Shown here: positions 31,196-41,404 of the stretch, one piece after another
Layout: the number at the start of each line of letters is the position of its first letter
Numbering within the stretch: position 1 is the first letter of the stretch
NCBI GenBank assembly: GCA_031771865.1
Contig: JASISA010000027.1
Coordinates: forward strand, 2,170,001 to 2,234,000
DNA: 64,000 bases
From: Nothophaeocryptopus gaeumannii
Taxonomy: Eukaryota; Ascomycota; Dothideomycetes; Mycosphaerellales; Mycosphaerellaceae
Reading direction: 5' to 3'
Translations under genes and position numbers: made by a program
Notes under the pieces: generated by a model
Seen by the model: the letters and a program-made list of their open reading frames with translations, nothing else
Told to the model about the DNA's origin: nothing
The model's database searches: none

Positions 31196-33421
31196 ATGGC
31201 GTCGACAACAGATACTTTGAAGCAGCTGAACTCTGCGCGAGATATTGTCTTGCGAGATCACACGCTGTACCCTCAAGTAGTCCCTGGAATCATTCCCGTC
31301 ATTGGCCCTGCAGTCCAGCTCGAGCAGCGAAGATGGGGTGCAGATTTCCTCGCAGAGACGTTTGCGTCGCAGGTGGTGACGCCGGAGGAGAAGCAGCAGA
31401 TGGCTCCGGTAGTGCTCGACACGCTGAAGGGATATCTGAGTCGGAAGGAGATCATGGGCGCGGAGGAGGATGCTAGTGTTGTGAAGAGTGCTGTGCAATG
31501 CGCCGCGAGCATATACCCATACATCTTCAGGCATACGGTCAACAACCCGTCAGACAAAGACACATGGGCAAAGGTTGCGGCCATCAAGAGCAGTATACTG
31601 CGAAGGACAGACAATACGGCACCAGGCGTGCGGATATGCTGCATAAAGTTTATCGCATGTGTGGTGCAGACCCAGACGCCTGGTCTAATTGCTGACCCGA
31701 GGAGGCCTGAGCAGAATGAGATCAGTTTGGCGCTTGTGCCTCGAGACCATCCGGTCATTCCTCCAGCGAATCTTGAGGCAGAAGCTTCTGGATTGCTGGA
31801 CAGGCTCCTCGGCGTGCTCCAGGACAACTTGACAGATCCTCTCGTTGTCACTGCTACGCTCAATGCGCTATCAACACTAGTGCAGCGGCGAGCAAGTGTC
31901 TCAAGCAAGATCCTGATGAACATTCTTAACTTCAACCCGCTCAAATTGGCCGGACGAAGCATGACTACCAAGGACAAAATCGCCATCAAAAGCATGACGC
32001 GAACAACCATGTCATTCCTGCTAAATTGTCTGAAGCGGAGTCCTAATGGAACTTTCGCCGGCCGGCTGCAGCAGCAGATGGAACTATTAAAACATCAGTT
32101 GACCGATGTGTGTTCCGACAGCCACCAGCTCAAGCGACCAGCCCCTGACGAGCCGATTGACGGGCTGGACGATGCGAAACGGCAGAGACTGGATGCAGAC
32201 GCTGTCAATGGCACTACTCCGCTTCAACAACCACCCCCAACCCACTCAGCCCTGCCGCCAGGTCCTATCTCAATCGCACAGATCTGGACATTGACAACTA
32301 ACCCGACAGTGGCAACTTTCCATGTCGAACGAATGCCTGTGCATATAGTACAGCAACTAATACCGGCACTACTTCAATCAGTTCCCCAGGAGAAGATAGA
32401 CGCTGCCATTAATGTCATACGATCGAGATGGCTGGACATAGGCAAACCAGGGAGGGTCAACGCGAACGGCGCTGTGAACGCCGCAGGTCCTGAAGATGAC
32501 GAAGACTACGATCCTTCAATGGGCTACGGAGGAGGCGCTGAGCAGGAGTTGGACAGAGTTGACCAAGTGCAACCGGATGCTTTGACGAACGACACAGCCA
32601 TTGGCCCTTTCAACTTACCTGCTCCGCCTCCGCTATCGGAACAGGATAGGGAAGAGTACAGCAAGACAGCTTTGTCTAGAGTGTTTGGTACTCTCGGCGA
32701 GCTCGACCGTGAAGCGAAAGCAAAAGGGTCAGTAGAGGTGGAGCATGGTTTCAATCGTCTAGGGACCGCAACGAGTGGAGGCCATGACAGAGAAGGATGG
32801 GTCGTTTTAGTAACACGCCTTGCAACACGCGCTGCGTTTGATCTACATGGCGAGAAGGATCCTGTGAAGAAAGAGAACGGGGATCAATCATTGATAAAGC
32901 AAGGGCAAAATTTTAACCTTTCAAATGGCATTCGAGAAAGATTGCTGAACTTCATCATGGAGAGGTTTCGCACCAGGATCGATGTAGCCATAATGTGGCT
33001 CAACGAGGAATGGTACTCTGACCGACTGCTACAAAGGCAGCGGAGGGCGCACGAAGCAGAAACCGACGAAGACGACTTACTCAACTACTGGCCTTGGACA
33101 CTACGCCTTCTGGATGCAATGATGCCATACTTCGACGTTAAAGACGGTAGAATCCTCATCAGGCTCCTCTCTGAGATACCAGCTGTCAACAAAGCAGTCC
33201 TGAATCGAGTCAAGAAGATCGCGGAGGATCCAGAGCGCGTGCAGATGAGCGTTAACGCTTTGCTGTATCTCGTCATGTTCCGACCGCCCGTCCGAGAGCT
33301 GTCTATCGACTGCGCGGCGGAGATGTATCAGGAGAACAGTGACGCCCGGGCAGCGACGAAGAAGATCCTGATGAAGTGGCGTCCTGCTGTACTCGAGAGT
33401 GAGGTGAAGGCTGAGACGTAG
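31196..33421 (+). CDS. PTA1: Pta1/symplekin subunit of the mRNA cleavage and polyadenylation factor
   Basis: Single exon, 741 aa, first in-frame ATG at 31196. The N-terminal half is HEAT-like: LEQRRWGADFLAETFAS, then SVVKSAVQCAASIYPYIFR and GVRICCIKFIACVVQTQTPG. SLALVPRDHPVIPPANLEAEASGLLDRLL lies in the symplekin/Pta1 N-terminal domain (about 100-330). A disordered middle is followed by a helical C-terminal part ending near AATKKILMKWRPAVLE. Pta1 scaffolds the phosphatase module of CPF (Ssu72, Glc7) in the nucleus. The length is close to yeast Pta1. Confidence 0.89.
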   Translation: MASTTDTLKQLNSARDIVLRDHTLYPQVVPGIIPVIGPAVQLEQRRWGADFLAETFASQVVTPEEKQQMAPVVLDTLKGYLSRKEIMGAEEDASVVKSAVQCAASIYPYIFRHTVNNPSDKDTWAKVAAIKSSILRRTDNTAPGVRICCIKFIACVVQTQTPGLIADPRRPEQNEISLALVPRDHPVIPPANLEAEASGLLDRLLGVLQDNLTDPLVVTATLNALSTLVQRRASVSSKILMNILNFNPLKLAGRSMTTKDKIAIKSMTRTTMSFLLNCLKRSPNGTFAGRLQQQMELLKHQLTDVCSDSHQLKRPAPDEPIDGLDDAKRQRLDADAVNGTTPLQQPPPTHSALPPGPISIAQIWTLTTNPTVATFHVERMPVHIVQQLIPALLQSVPQEKIDAAINVIRSRWLDIGKPGRVNANGAVNAAGPEDDEDYDPSMGYGGGAEQELDRVDQVQPDALTNDTAIGPFNLPAPPPLSEQDREEYSKTALSRVFGTLGELDREAKAKGSVEVEHGFNRLGTATSGGHDREGWVVLVTRLATRAAFDLHGEKDPVKKENGDQSLIKQGQNFNLSNGIRERLLNFIMERFRTRIDVAIMWLNEEWYSDRLLQRQRRAHEAETDEDDLLNYWPWTLRLLDAMMPYFDVKDGRILIRLLSEIPAVNKAVLNRVKKIAEDPERVQMSVNALLYLVMFRPPVRELSIDCAAEMYQENSDARAATKKILMKWRPAVLESEVKAET

Positions 33422-33958
33422 CACTGCATCTGGGGCGAGCGGCGTTTGGGTACGCGCTCGAGCACATAGCCAGCGGTAAGGCGATATGCATTGAGCCAAA
33501 AGGAGCTCGCTGTTACGACGCCATGGCTTTCATGGCATTCAAGATTATGTACCGTATTGAAAAGACTCCTCGGGCTGGAACAGCCCTTTCGTGCGATGTT
33601 GCCGCTGTGAGCGGTATCCGGGATCCCAACATATCCAACGCTTCTTGTTGACGTTCTTGCTTTTCCCAGTACTATTTCTTCATACGATCGACAGGCACGC
33701 CGTTCCAGCTCCCTGGTTGGCCGTTCGACGAGCGGGACTGGCCGTTGGAGTGAGGTTGCGTTGTTGTTGATCCTCAGGGCAAGGTTTCCTTGACAAGCCT
33801 CCGGCTGAAACCTTCCGGCGATCGCGTCAACCCGCGTTGATGCGCATCTTTCGTTTCCGATCGCCCTTCTACCACGACACCTTCTTCGTTTCTATAAATT
33901 CGACCTTGTTAACACCAACAGCGCGACCAGCGCCCGCGATGGTGTTGTCTTTTCAGCG
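33422..33958. other. Promoter region of the She3-like gene
   Basis: About 540 bp without a supportable gene. A TATA-like TCTATAAATTC lies near 33890, some 70 bp before the ATG at 33959. This supports transcription starting just upstream of the proposed first exon of the next gene. Confidence 0.4.
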
Positions 33959-35608
33959 ATGAAGCTGCGTGCGTTGTCCAATACTCCATATCCTATTCCT
34001 GTCCAGGTCCCGCCTCCAGCGGCGGTGAGAGAGAACGATACTAAACATATATTAGTTGGACTGTAAGTTCCGCACCTATTACACGCGCCACAGCATGAGG
34101 ATAGTCGCTATTCGAGTCATCGCGCTTTCCGGATGCAGATTCTCTTTGTGCGCGCGCTGCGACCGCACCTTCCATCCGCCATCCGGAGCGGTCTGACGTC
34201 CTGGAGAAACAACGACCCATCGGCCTGCCAAATGCCACTGTCATTGCCACTGCCATTGCCACCGCCGCCATCGCCGACCAATTCTTTCCGACGAGCTGCC
34301 GATACTGGTAACTGGACGCTGGACGCTGGACACTGGATCCGGAGCTGGAGCTGGACTTGACTGGATCTACATGCGTTGTCTCTTGAGAGAGCGTCCGACT
34401 AACATTGTGCAGCACAGTTTCCCGCTCGCCTTCGAGCAACCAGCTCAAAGCGCCTCCAGAGCAGACCAGCACCCCAACTCGACCAGTCACTCACCCATTG
34501 ACCTCATCGCCAATTGCCGCCCGCTCTCCACAGCTTCCGGAGATTGCTATGAATGGCAGCAACCTGTTCGGTAGCTCGCCGAGTACCACCAACGGCACCG
34601 CGACTCCAAATGCCAGCCTGTTGACTCCCGTCCAGAATGGCGGATCACGTCGTGTCAGCAGCGGTCACGGGGCATTCACCTCTTCGCGCAACGGCAGCTC
34701 TCCGTCTCACACCAACGGAGACCCCTCTGAGGCCGTCAAACTGCCCACGTTGCCGCTCTCGCCCGAGCCAGAGCAGGGGCAATGGAGTTCAGCAGTCGGA
34801 CACGCCACGACTGGCGGCAAATCGGGTCGCGTGATCGAGAAGCTCATGGCAGACAACGACCGTCTCAAGCGCGAGTTGAAAGAGCAGGCCATCAAGGCAG
34901 AGGAGCTCCAGAAAAATATGGACACGGTAAGCTTCCTCTCGAGCTTGTCTTCAACAACGGCTGACCGATTTTGTGTAGTGCAAGCCTCGAATGGAGAAGC
35001 TCCAGATGGAGAACGAAAATCTCAACCACGCTAGAAATGTGGATAGCGGTCTTATTGCGAGGCGCGACCGTCAGGTCGCCGACTTGAGGCACGACCTGGC
35101 GCAAGAGAAGGAGAAGAGTACCAAGTTCGAACAGTTGTCACGCAAACTTGGGGAGGAGCGGGATGAGGCGGTGGAAGAGAAGACGAGAGTGTCGCAAAGC
35201 TGCAACGAACGGGACAGCCACTCTGACGTACACACCAAGGTTCTGCAAAAGACCATTGAGCAAATGAGGAACCACTACTCAAGCTCGACAAAGGCCTTGC
35301 AGGATAAATACGATGACCTGAACAAGAAGCTCGCGGAGGACAAGGCGACGAAGGAGAAGTTGGAAGTCGTGAATGGACAAATGCGGCAGGAGTTTGAGCG
35401 CTTGCAAAAGACTCATGATCAAATGGTGGCAAGCCTGGAGCAGCTGCGGCAACTTTACACCCAGCACTTGGACGAGCTAAACAAGTCAACGGACGCGGAG
35501 AACGAGAAGTCCCGCAAGCTTAGCACCGAGATGGATCAAGTGCTCAACCAGATGAAGTGGGTGATGAATATCAAGCAGAACACGGAGTTGGACAAGAGCG
35601 CTCAGTAG
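33959..35608 (+). CDS. She3-like coiled-coil protein
   Basis: The certain coding part starts at ATG 34549 and has exons to 34926 and 34979-35608 (335 aa). The open frame extends upstream to an acceptor at 34412 with an ideal branch site (GACTAAC, about 34399). A GTAAGT donor at 34063 would join an exon beginning at ATG 33959 in frame, giving 415 aa with a 350-bp intron. The N-terminus is Ser/Thr/Asn-rich. From about residue 90 of the short form comes VIEKLMADNDRLKRELKEQ, then CKPRMEKLQMENENLNHAR, and continuous heptads to near the end. This resembles the SHE3 domain found in Pezizomycotina; yeast She3 is a myosin V adaptor for mRNA transport. Role here is inferred; both start models are possible. 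Confidence 0.65.
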
Positions 35609-36155
35609 AGGTTGGGCTGGAGTCTTTGTGGATGACTTGAAACGGAAACGGCTTGGTATTAGCGATGGCGCTTGGGACAGGATTCGATAGGCATGGCTAA
35701 GCCTTAATGACTGGACGACAAGGGCGGCTGCATTGCATCGCTGGGCGTTTGGAAAAGACCCTGGGCAAGAGTAACCTGCAACTTCGGGATATGCTGGTCG
35801 GTCGACGACAGGGCGAATTCCCCAGGCGAAGCTCAAGGCAAATGCATGATGATTTGTACACTAGAAAAGGCTTGAAGTACTGGAATCCAACGAGGAGTCT
35901 GGAACTTTGAAACTAGCATCGCGGACCTTTTGGCCTTGACTGCTTCATAGGCGTGCCTTCCTTCTGATCGGGGCCGGTCAAGTCCGTTGCTCCTGCCAAG
36001 TCGCATGTGAAAGCGGAGCGGCGTTTCCGCACTGAGCCACCGATAAAACCAAACGACGCACTTTGCATGCCACCGCTCTCACCCACGCCGCTCACACCCA
36101 CACCGCTCACACTCACAAGGACATCGCCACCACTCACAGGCGCGTCGAAGCGACC
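35609..36155. other. Intergenic region
   Basis: About 550 bp between two plus-strand genes. Near 36080-36118 there is a short CTCACAC/CCGCTCACAC direct repetition. No gene is supported. Confidence 0.5.
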
Positions 36156-39100
36156 ATGGCGGACGCAACATCGCACTACGTCCACACTGGGGTTTATGCG
36201 TTCGATACCGCTGCGCGAACGGAGATCATGCAGCAATTCTCTGGCGCGGTCAAGGACGCTTCAGTCAAGTGCTGGTACGACGTTCCGAGTGAGGTATGTG
36301 TTGGAACTGGACTCCTTGACTGCAGAATGCATGTGTCTTACCTCTACCCAGGCTTTCATCATCCAATGCCCAGCAAGCAGAGGCGCTGCTGCTGACGGCA
36401 CCCTCGGGCGCATAATCGACGACTATGTAAAGAAAGAGCTTGATGGCGCAGAGCGCGAGGAGCGTGAACCGACCGTCACCCGTTTCCCGGAGAGCACGCT
36501 TGATGCACTCGATGGCTTCGAGTTATGTGAGGCTACCGAAGTGGAACAGCCGGCCACAGCGCACCCTCCGACAAGTCGAGCTTTCGTCCGCACGCAGATC
36601 ATCGTCACCCCGGGCGATGAGGGGAATCGTGTCAAGCTCTTCCCATTGTACGACCTGCACCACGTTGGCCTGCTTGAGCGAGCGCTCGCGCCAAGGACTG
36701 AGAGGGCCGAAAAGCTTTTCAGCTCGGGCCTTGTCTGCCGCGCTTCGAGATGGGATACCAGAGATGGTCATGTGTTCAATGGCAGGACGTCTAATGGCGC
36801 AGGCCTTGCCACTGCGACAGAAGACGAGATTGTGCTTTCGATGCCTCCACTCGGCATCTTTGAAGACGTCAGGAAAGGTTCTGATGCTTTAGAGGAGCCT
36901 GAGAAGAGTTGGGAATTTGTTAATAAAGGTGGTAACGTGACCATGGAGCAATGGCTCAAAGGCGTTGGCGACACACGCCAGATCGAGCCCGATGCTCCTC
37001 CAGAAGTTCCAAAGGATGCAAAGAAGCTACTCGCTGCTGCCCAGACACACACTGCTGGACGTGCCAGAGTGCCGAAAGGGTCTACTGTTGTGCCTGATAC
37101 CAACGACGACTCAGACGATAGCGACTATGAGAGTGACACTGGAGGTGGTTCCTTTAATGCGATGTTGGCTCCAGAATCGGCATCCAAGGCACCGACTGCT
37201 GTTGCTATCGAGCAAGATGCTTCATCCAACGACAGCGATGAAAGCGACAACACTGAGCGGCCGTCCTTTCAGAGACTGCTTCCCGGCGCAGAAAACAAGA
37301 AGGCGCTCGTTATGAATAAACGTGACGATTGGAGTGCGTTCCAAGGACCGACTGTGCGTGGCCCATCCAGTTCCCGACCTACGATCTCCCAAGAATCGCG
37401 ATCACCTCAAGCATGTCCACAGAACTCTCGCTCGCTGTCTATGCGATCGACATCTGAGAACAGTCCACGTACGAGGGATAACGAGGATTGGGCGGATAAC
37501 AAGCCATACACTAAAGTCGACAAGATTGGACTGACCTCGAATACCACAACTACCGCCAAGTGGGATGTTGAGAACGGTATGCTTGAGAACAGCCCGAGGA
37601 CAGGAAAATGGAAGTCGAGACGAGTGGTTGCTCGTGAATCCTCAGAGGCATCCGCGGCTCCAAGCGAAAATTCAAATGCGCCATCAGCATTCGCCAGTCG
37701 ATCGTCATCGGTAGCTTCCGTTTCGGACAATCTGTCGACGAATGCCACGATGCATCGCTATCCACAATATAACCCGAGAGAGGCGGACTGGGTCAATAAG
37801 CCTACTTTGACTCATCAACCCAAGCTAGGCAAGCTGATCGACGACCGCGCTCCGGCGTCTGCGGCGCCCCCGAAGATCCCTCCTGGAATACTCCCTGAGC
37901 AAGAAAGAAGACGAGTGTCGCAGAGAGCGTTCCAGAAAACAGACGCCTGTTCCATCCTAGTCGACTTTGACAATACTGCCCGCGAACAAGACTACATCCC
38001 ACATAGAGCTGCCCCTGGTGCCTTCAGCCGAGCTTCTCATTTGTCACAGCCTCAACAAGTGGATGCGGCAGAGACCACTGCCGTAGATCAGAGCGATGGC
38101 GATGAGAGGATGATCGAGAGAGTCCAAAAGTTCCCCAAGGACTTCGCGAGAACCTTTAGGACCATGAACCAACGAGCGGGTCCTTCACAGTCGAAAAAGA
38201 AGACGACGCTCTCGAAGGGGACTGCAGGTGGCTCAAAGTTCAAGGCTCAGCTGGAATTGCCAAGCCCAACACCAGCGCCCAAGTCGAAGCTGCAGAGACA
38301 GATCAAATATGGACAGCAGCCCCCCGTGAAGACGCCAACAGCCTACGCCGCAGGGAAGCAGTCTGCGGGGTCGACGATGGGCGATGTCTTTGAAGCTCCC
38401 GGCTTGCCTCTACTGAAGCCATCCACCAAAATCACCAGGGAGAATCATGCGTTTGGTAAGCTCTTGCTTGAGGAGAAGCAAAAGCAGCAGGAGTTGGTCG
38501 AGGAAGGCAACGATCATACTTCTGGTGTGAATGCCCCCTTGAGGCTGATGGCTCAGCTGGGGTTGCTTCTTCTCAGGGTGGACGGTCCGAGCACACCGCT
38601 CGCGCATGACGCCTTCGACCCTATCGACTTGCAATCGAGCTTGAGAGAACAATTTCAGAACGTCAAGGCCGACTTTCTGCCACGCCTCACGACCATGACC
38701 ACGGACGCAAAGTTCCTGATGGACTTTGGCGTTGTAGAGAACGTCGAGGGCTTCCGCTCCGAATGCACCTACGAGCTGTATGCCCGCGATACCGCTGGCG
38801 TGCTTCTGAAAGCTACCATCTCAGCCACCGACAAGACGAAATACTCGATCAGGACCCAAGACGGAGTTGCTGGAGAAGCCTGCTCGCACTTTGCAGTGCA
38901 CGTCTGGGATGCTCGCTTTCTGCTTGTACATCCTGGCAGCGACTATGGGTCGCCGTGCAGCCAGGCGTTGGAAGAATTCATCGCTTCAATGATGACCGAC
39001 CACACTGCGCCTTCGTTCCGTGCGTCGATACACCCTGGACTGTTCACCGTGGAAAAAGTCCTCGTGAAGCGGACGTTCCATCACACGGTGGCAAATATGT

Positions 39101-39396
39101 CGTTTCGGGTGCTGGAGATGCAAGACCTTTTGCTTGGTCCCTTCGAGGGCAATCGTCATAATTTCCGGGCTCTGGCCTTGTCCAGAGATGAGATGGTAGA
39201 AGAACAACGCCTTTGGTGGGAGGCCAGTTGGGAGACCAACGACCTGGGCAAAGCAGATGAGTTGCAGGTGCGAGTCAATGAGATGGTGAGGAACATGGAT
39301 TCGGTCGGTTTGGCTAACAAGGGCCCTTTCTTGTATCACGAGGGCTACAAGTCGGACGACGAGAAGACCGAGGTGCCGGAACAGCCGTTCTGGTAG
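36156..39396 (+). CDS. Large protein of unknown function, mostly disordered
   Basis: Two exons, 36156-36293 and 36352-39396, with a 58-bp phase-0 intron (GTATGT...CCCAG); 1060 aa. I do not recognise the family. The N-terminal 110 residues look structured (YVHTGVYAFDTAARTEIMQQ, then AADGTLGRIIDDYVKKELDG). A long Ser/Pro/Asp-rich middle (about 340-760) is probably disordered. The C-terminal 270 residues look folded: LRLMAQLGLLLLRVDG, FLMDFGVVENVEGFRSECTYELYA, and RTFHHTVANMSFRVLEMQDLLLGP. The even spread of folded ends and disordered middle, with no stops over 3 kb, supports a real gene. An RNA- or chromatin-linked role is possible but only a guess. Confidence 0.7.
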
Positions 39397-39668
39397 GCAT
39401 TCTCAATGAGCGGCTTCTTATCTTCGCGGACAGTTGTATACTCGGCTGGTTCAGCATGCCCGAACATCGAGAGAGAAAGAGACAGCTGCACAGTGCTGTA
39501 CCGTGGAGAAAGAACGTGTTGTGCCTGTGGTGGTGGTATAGAATTGATGATGCTCTAATCAAAGCATGTATTCAAAACTCTAATCGGCACAAGGTCCGTA
39601 TTCTCCAACGTCATGACACCTCAGCTTCGATGCTTCTGCTTGCCTCCCATCTGTTTCACACATGTCCA
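39397..39668. other. 3' flank before the mobile block
   Basis: About 270 bp of unique-looking sequence between the preceding stop codon and the TA that flanks the mariner-type element. No gene is seen. Confidence 0.5.
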
Positions 39669-39670
39669 TA

Positions 39671-39708
39671 CCTCCGCGGCTGCAGAAGTCTGAGTTCTTG
39701 GCATTGTT
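39671..39708 (+). repeat. Left terminal inverted repeat of the mariner-type element
   Basis: Begins CCTCCGCGGCTGCAGAAGTC and matches the reverse complement of 41241-41278 at all 38 positions. It is preceded by TA. Confidence 0.95.
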
Positions 39709-39753
39709 GATCACACTGTTTACTGCACTTCAACACCATATATATTAACCAAT

Positions 39754-41184
39754 CTATATAGAATCCTTGAATCTATTGCTGTAGGCTGGCTCTGCAGCTA
39801 TTGACTTCTTATACAGGCCTTGGAGATATTGAATTGAGGCCCGTTTAGCCACACACTTAGCAAATTCTTCATCCTCTGTTTATACATGCTTCATCTCATC
39901 TTCAGCTATTTCTTGAATATCTTGTCCAGCACCTGTAACTGACATACGAAATGGCTATAATATCTTCTTTTGGTCCTTGTGAAGATGCTTAATAGGTGCA
40001 ATATCAAGTGAGTTAACTAAGTAACCAAGAAACTTGATTCCTTTCTCTTTAATTAAAGGAGCTAGAATCCTCCTTGCTTTATAGTGCACACTAACGTTGT
40101 CTTCAAGAATATAGACCGTCTTATGAGGATTCAAGGCCTGACTTCCCTCATAATATAGAAAGAGCTCCTTTTCGTAGATCTCAAAGGCGTAGAATACAGC
40201 GTCAAGTCCACCCTTTCCTTAGGCCCGAGTAACCTTATTATACTTGAAGAACTTGTTAGGATTTGAGCGCTGCTTTCGGCCTTTTCGAATGCCCTTAGGG
40301 ATTGTCTTATTGTAGGTAATAACGGAGTCATTATATTCCTTAAGAAGCCGGTATTCAGGGGTGTTTTAGTCCAGACAAGCCCTCCTTTACTAATGGACAA
40401 CTTCGTCCAATTTGGCCTAAGCAAGATCGAGTTTATAGCCTAATTCCTCTGTAAGTTCATCCTCTTTAGGCTGCCAAACAACACACCTGCGTTTGGCTCT
40501 AAGTTCGCTTAATGTAGAGTCCCATTGCATTCGAGAAAAGCGTAGATCTTCGTACCTAGCAAACTTGGTTACTCCTTCGGGTACTAAGACGTGTTGCTTG
40601 CCTCTAGTACCTCCAAAATTAACAGGTGTCTCGTCACAATAGATAACTTCATGCTCCTGTGGTTTAAGGCTAAGGACTTTATGTATATGCCGCTTTCTAT
40701 CCTCCAAATCCAGCTTCTTTAGCGATATCCTTTTCACGGCTCTTTTCCTTAGAATCCTTCGCTTATCAACTACATCTTTTGCACTATAATCACGCCCGTA
40801 AGTGATATTATGGACCTGCTTTGCATCTAGCTCAACTAGGGCTTTCCTATGCCTAGGTTTGCGTGCCTCTCTAAAGAGCTCGTTGGCCGCATCTAGCTGA
40901 CTATGCCACTCGAATTTTCCACGGATACTATTGCGAATATGCTGTGAAACATTAGAGCCTGGTTCTACGCGTCGAGGAGCACCGGATCGGCGTGCTGGGT
41001 CGCAGTGTTTAAGGAGTTCTAATATATGAGTAGATTAGGCGCGTTTCCTTGCCCTCAAACAGATAGACTGAGCACTGCTAGCAAGTACGCCTTTACGCTT
41101 AGCAGAAATTTCAGGAAATGACAAGCCATCAACAAAGCGATCATTGAGGATCAAAACGCGTGTATCATAGTCAATTTGCGCCAT
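39754..41184 (-). pseudogene. Tc1/mariner transposase with eight internal stops
   Basis: From ATG 41184 (MAQIDYDTRVLILNDRF) one frame of 477 codons runs to a final TAG at 39754 without any frameshift. It is closed internally by eight TAA/TAG codons (the first at codon 50). The N-terminal part is a helix-turn-helix DNA-binding region (GLSFPEISAKRKGV). The DDE catalytic region has YCDETPVNFGG (first Asp) and VYILEDNVSVHYKAR (second Asp). In the third motif, normally SPDLNPIENLW, the sequence is SLDIAPIKHLH, so the catalytic Glu is Lys. Each stop can come from a Gln codon by C-to-T, and the Glu-to-Lys by G-to-A, which is the pattern of repeat-induced point mutation (RIP). Confidence 0.85.
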
Positions 41185-41240
41185 GTGGTTGTGGATATAT
41201 TAAAGGTAGAAGATAGGTAGTGGTTGTAAACATGGGTGTA

Positions 41241-41278
41241 AACAATGCCAAGAACTCAGACTTCTGCAGCCGCGGAGG
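41241..41278 (-). repeat. Right terminal inverted repeat of the mariner-type element
   Basis: Perfect inverted copy of 39671-39708, followed by TA at 41279-41280. Confidence 0.95.
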
Positions 41279-41281
41279 TAG

Positions 41282-41319
41282 GGCAGAGCCCTGTTCATGA
41301 CTAAGGGTCATATCAACTT
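41282..41319 (+). repeat. Left terminal inverted repeat of the rve element
   Basis: 38 bp identical to the reverse complement of 46082-46119. It contains an internal palindrome, ATGAC-TAAGG-GTCAT (about 41298-41312), which could form a hairpin or a dimeric binding site. Confidence 0.95.
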
Positions 41320-41346
41320 TCGCCTCGGCTTCCACACTCTTATCTA

Positions 41347-41395
41347 CACTCGTTATATTGCCCTACACTCGTGCCTACACTCGTACCTGCACTCG
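41347..41395 (+). repeat. Four CACTCG copies in the transposase leader
   Basis: CACTCG begins at 41347, 41366, 41378 and 41390, mostly within CTACACTCGT units, in the 60 bases before the transposase start codon at 41405. These are part of the element-wide set of about 38 copies. Confidence 0.8.
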
Positions 41396-41404
41396 CAAGT
41401 GCAT

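Larger units (their letters stand above)
39671..41278 (-). mobile_element. Tc1/mariner-type DNA transposon, transposase inactivated
   Basis: The element is 1608 bp and bounded by perfect 38-bp inverted repeats, each flanked by TA (39669-39670 and 41279-41280), the Tc1/mariner target duplication. It carries one transposase frame on the minus strand. The ends are intact but the gene is dead, so it could only move with a transposase made elsewhere. Its right end directly abuts the second element. Confidence 0.9.
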
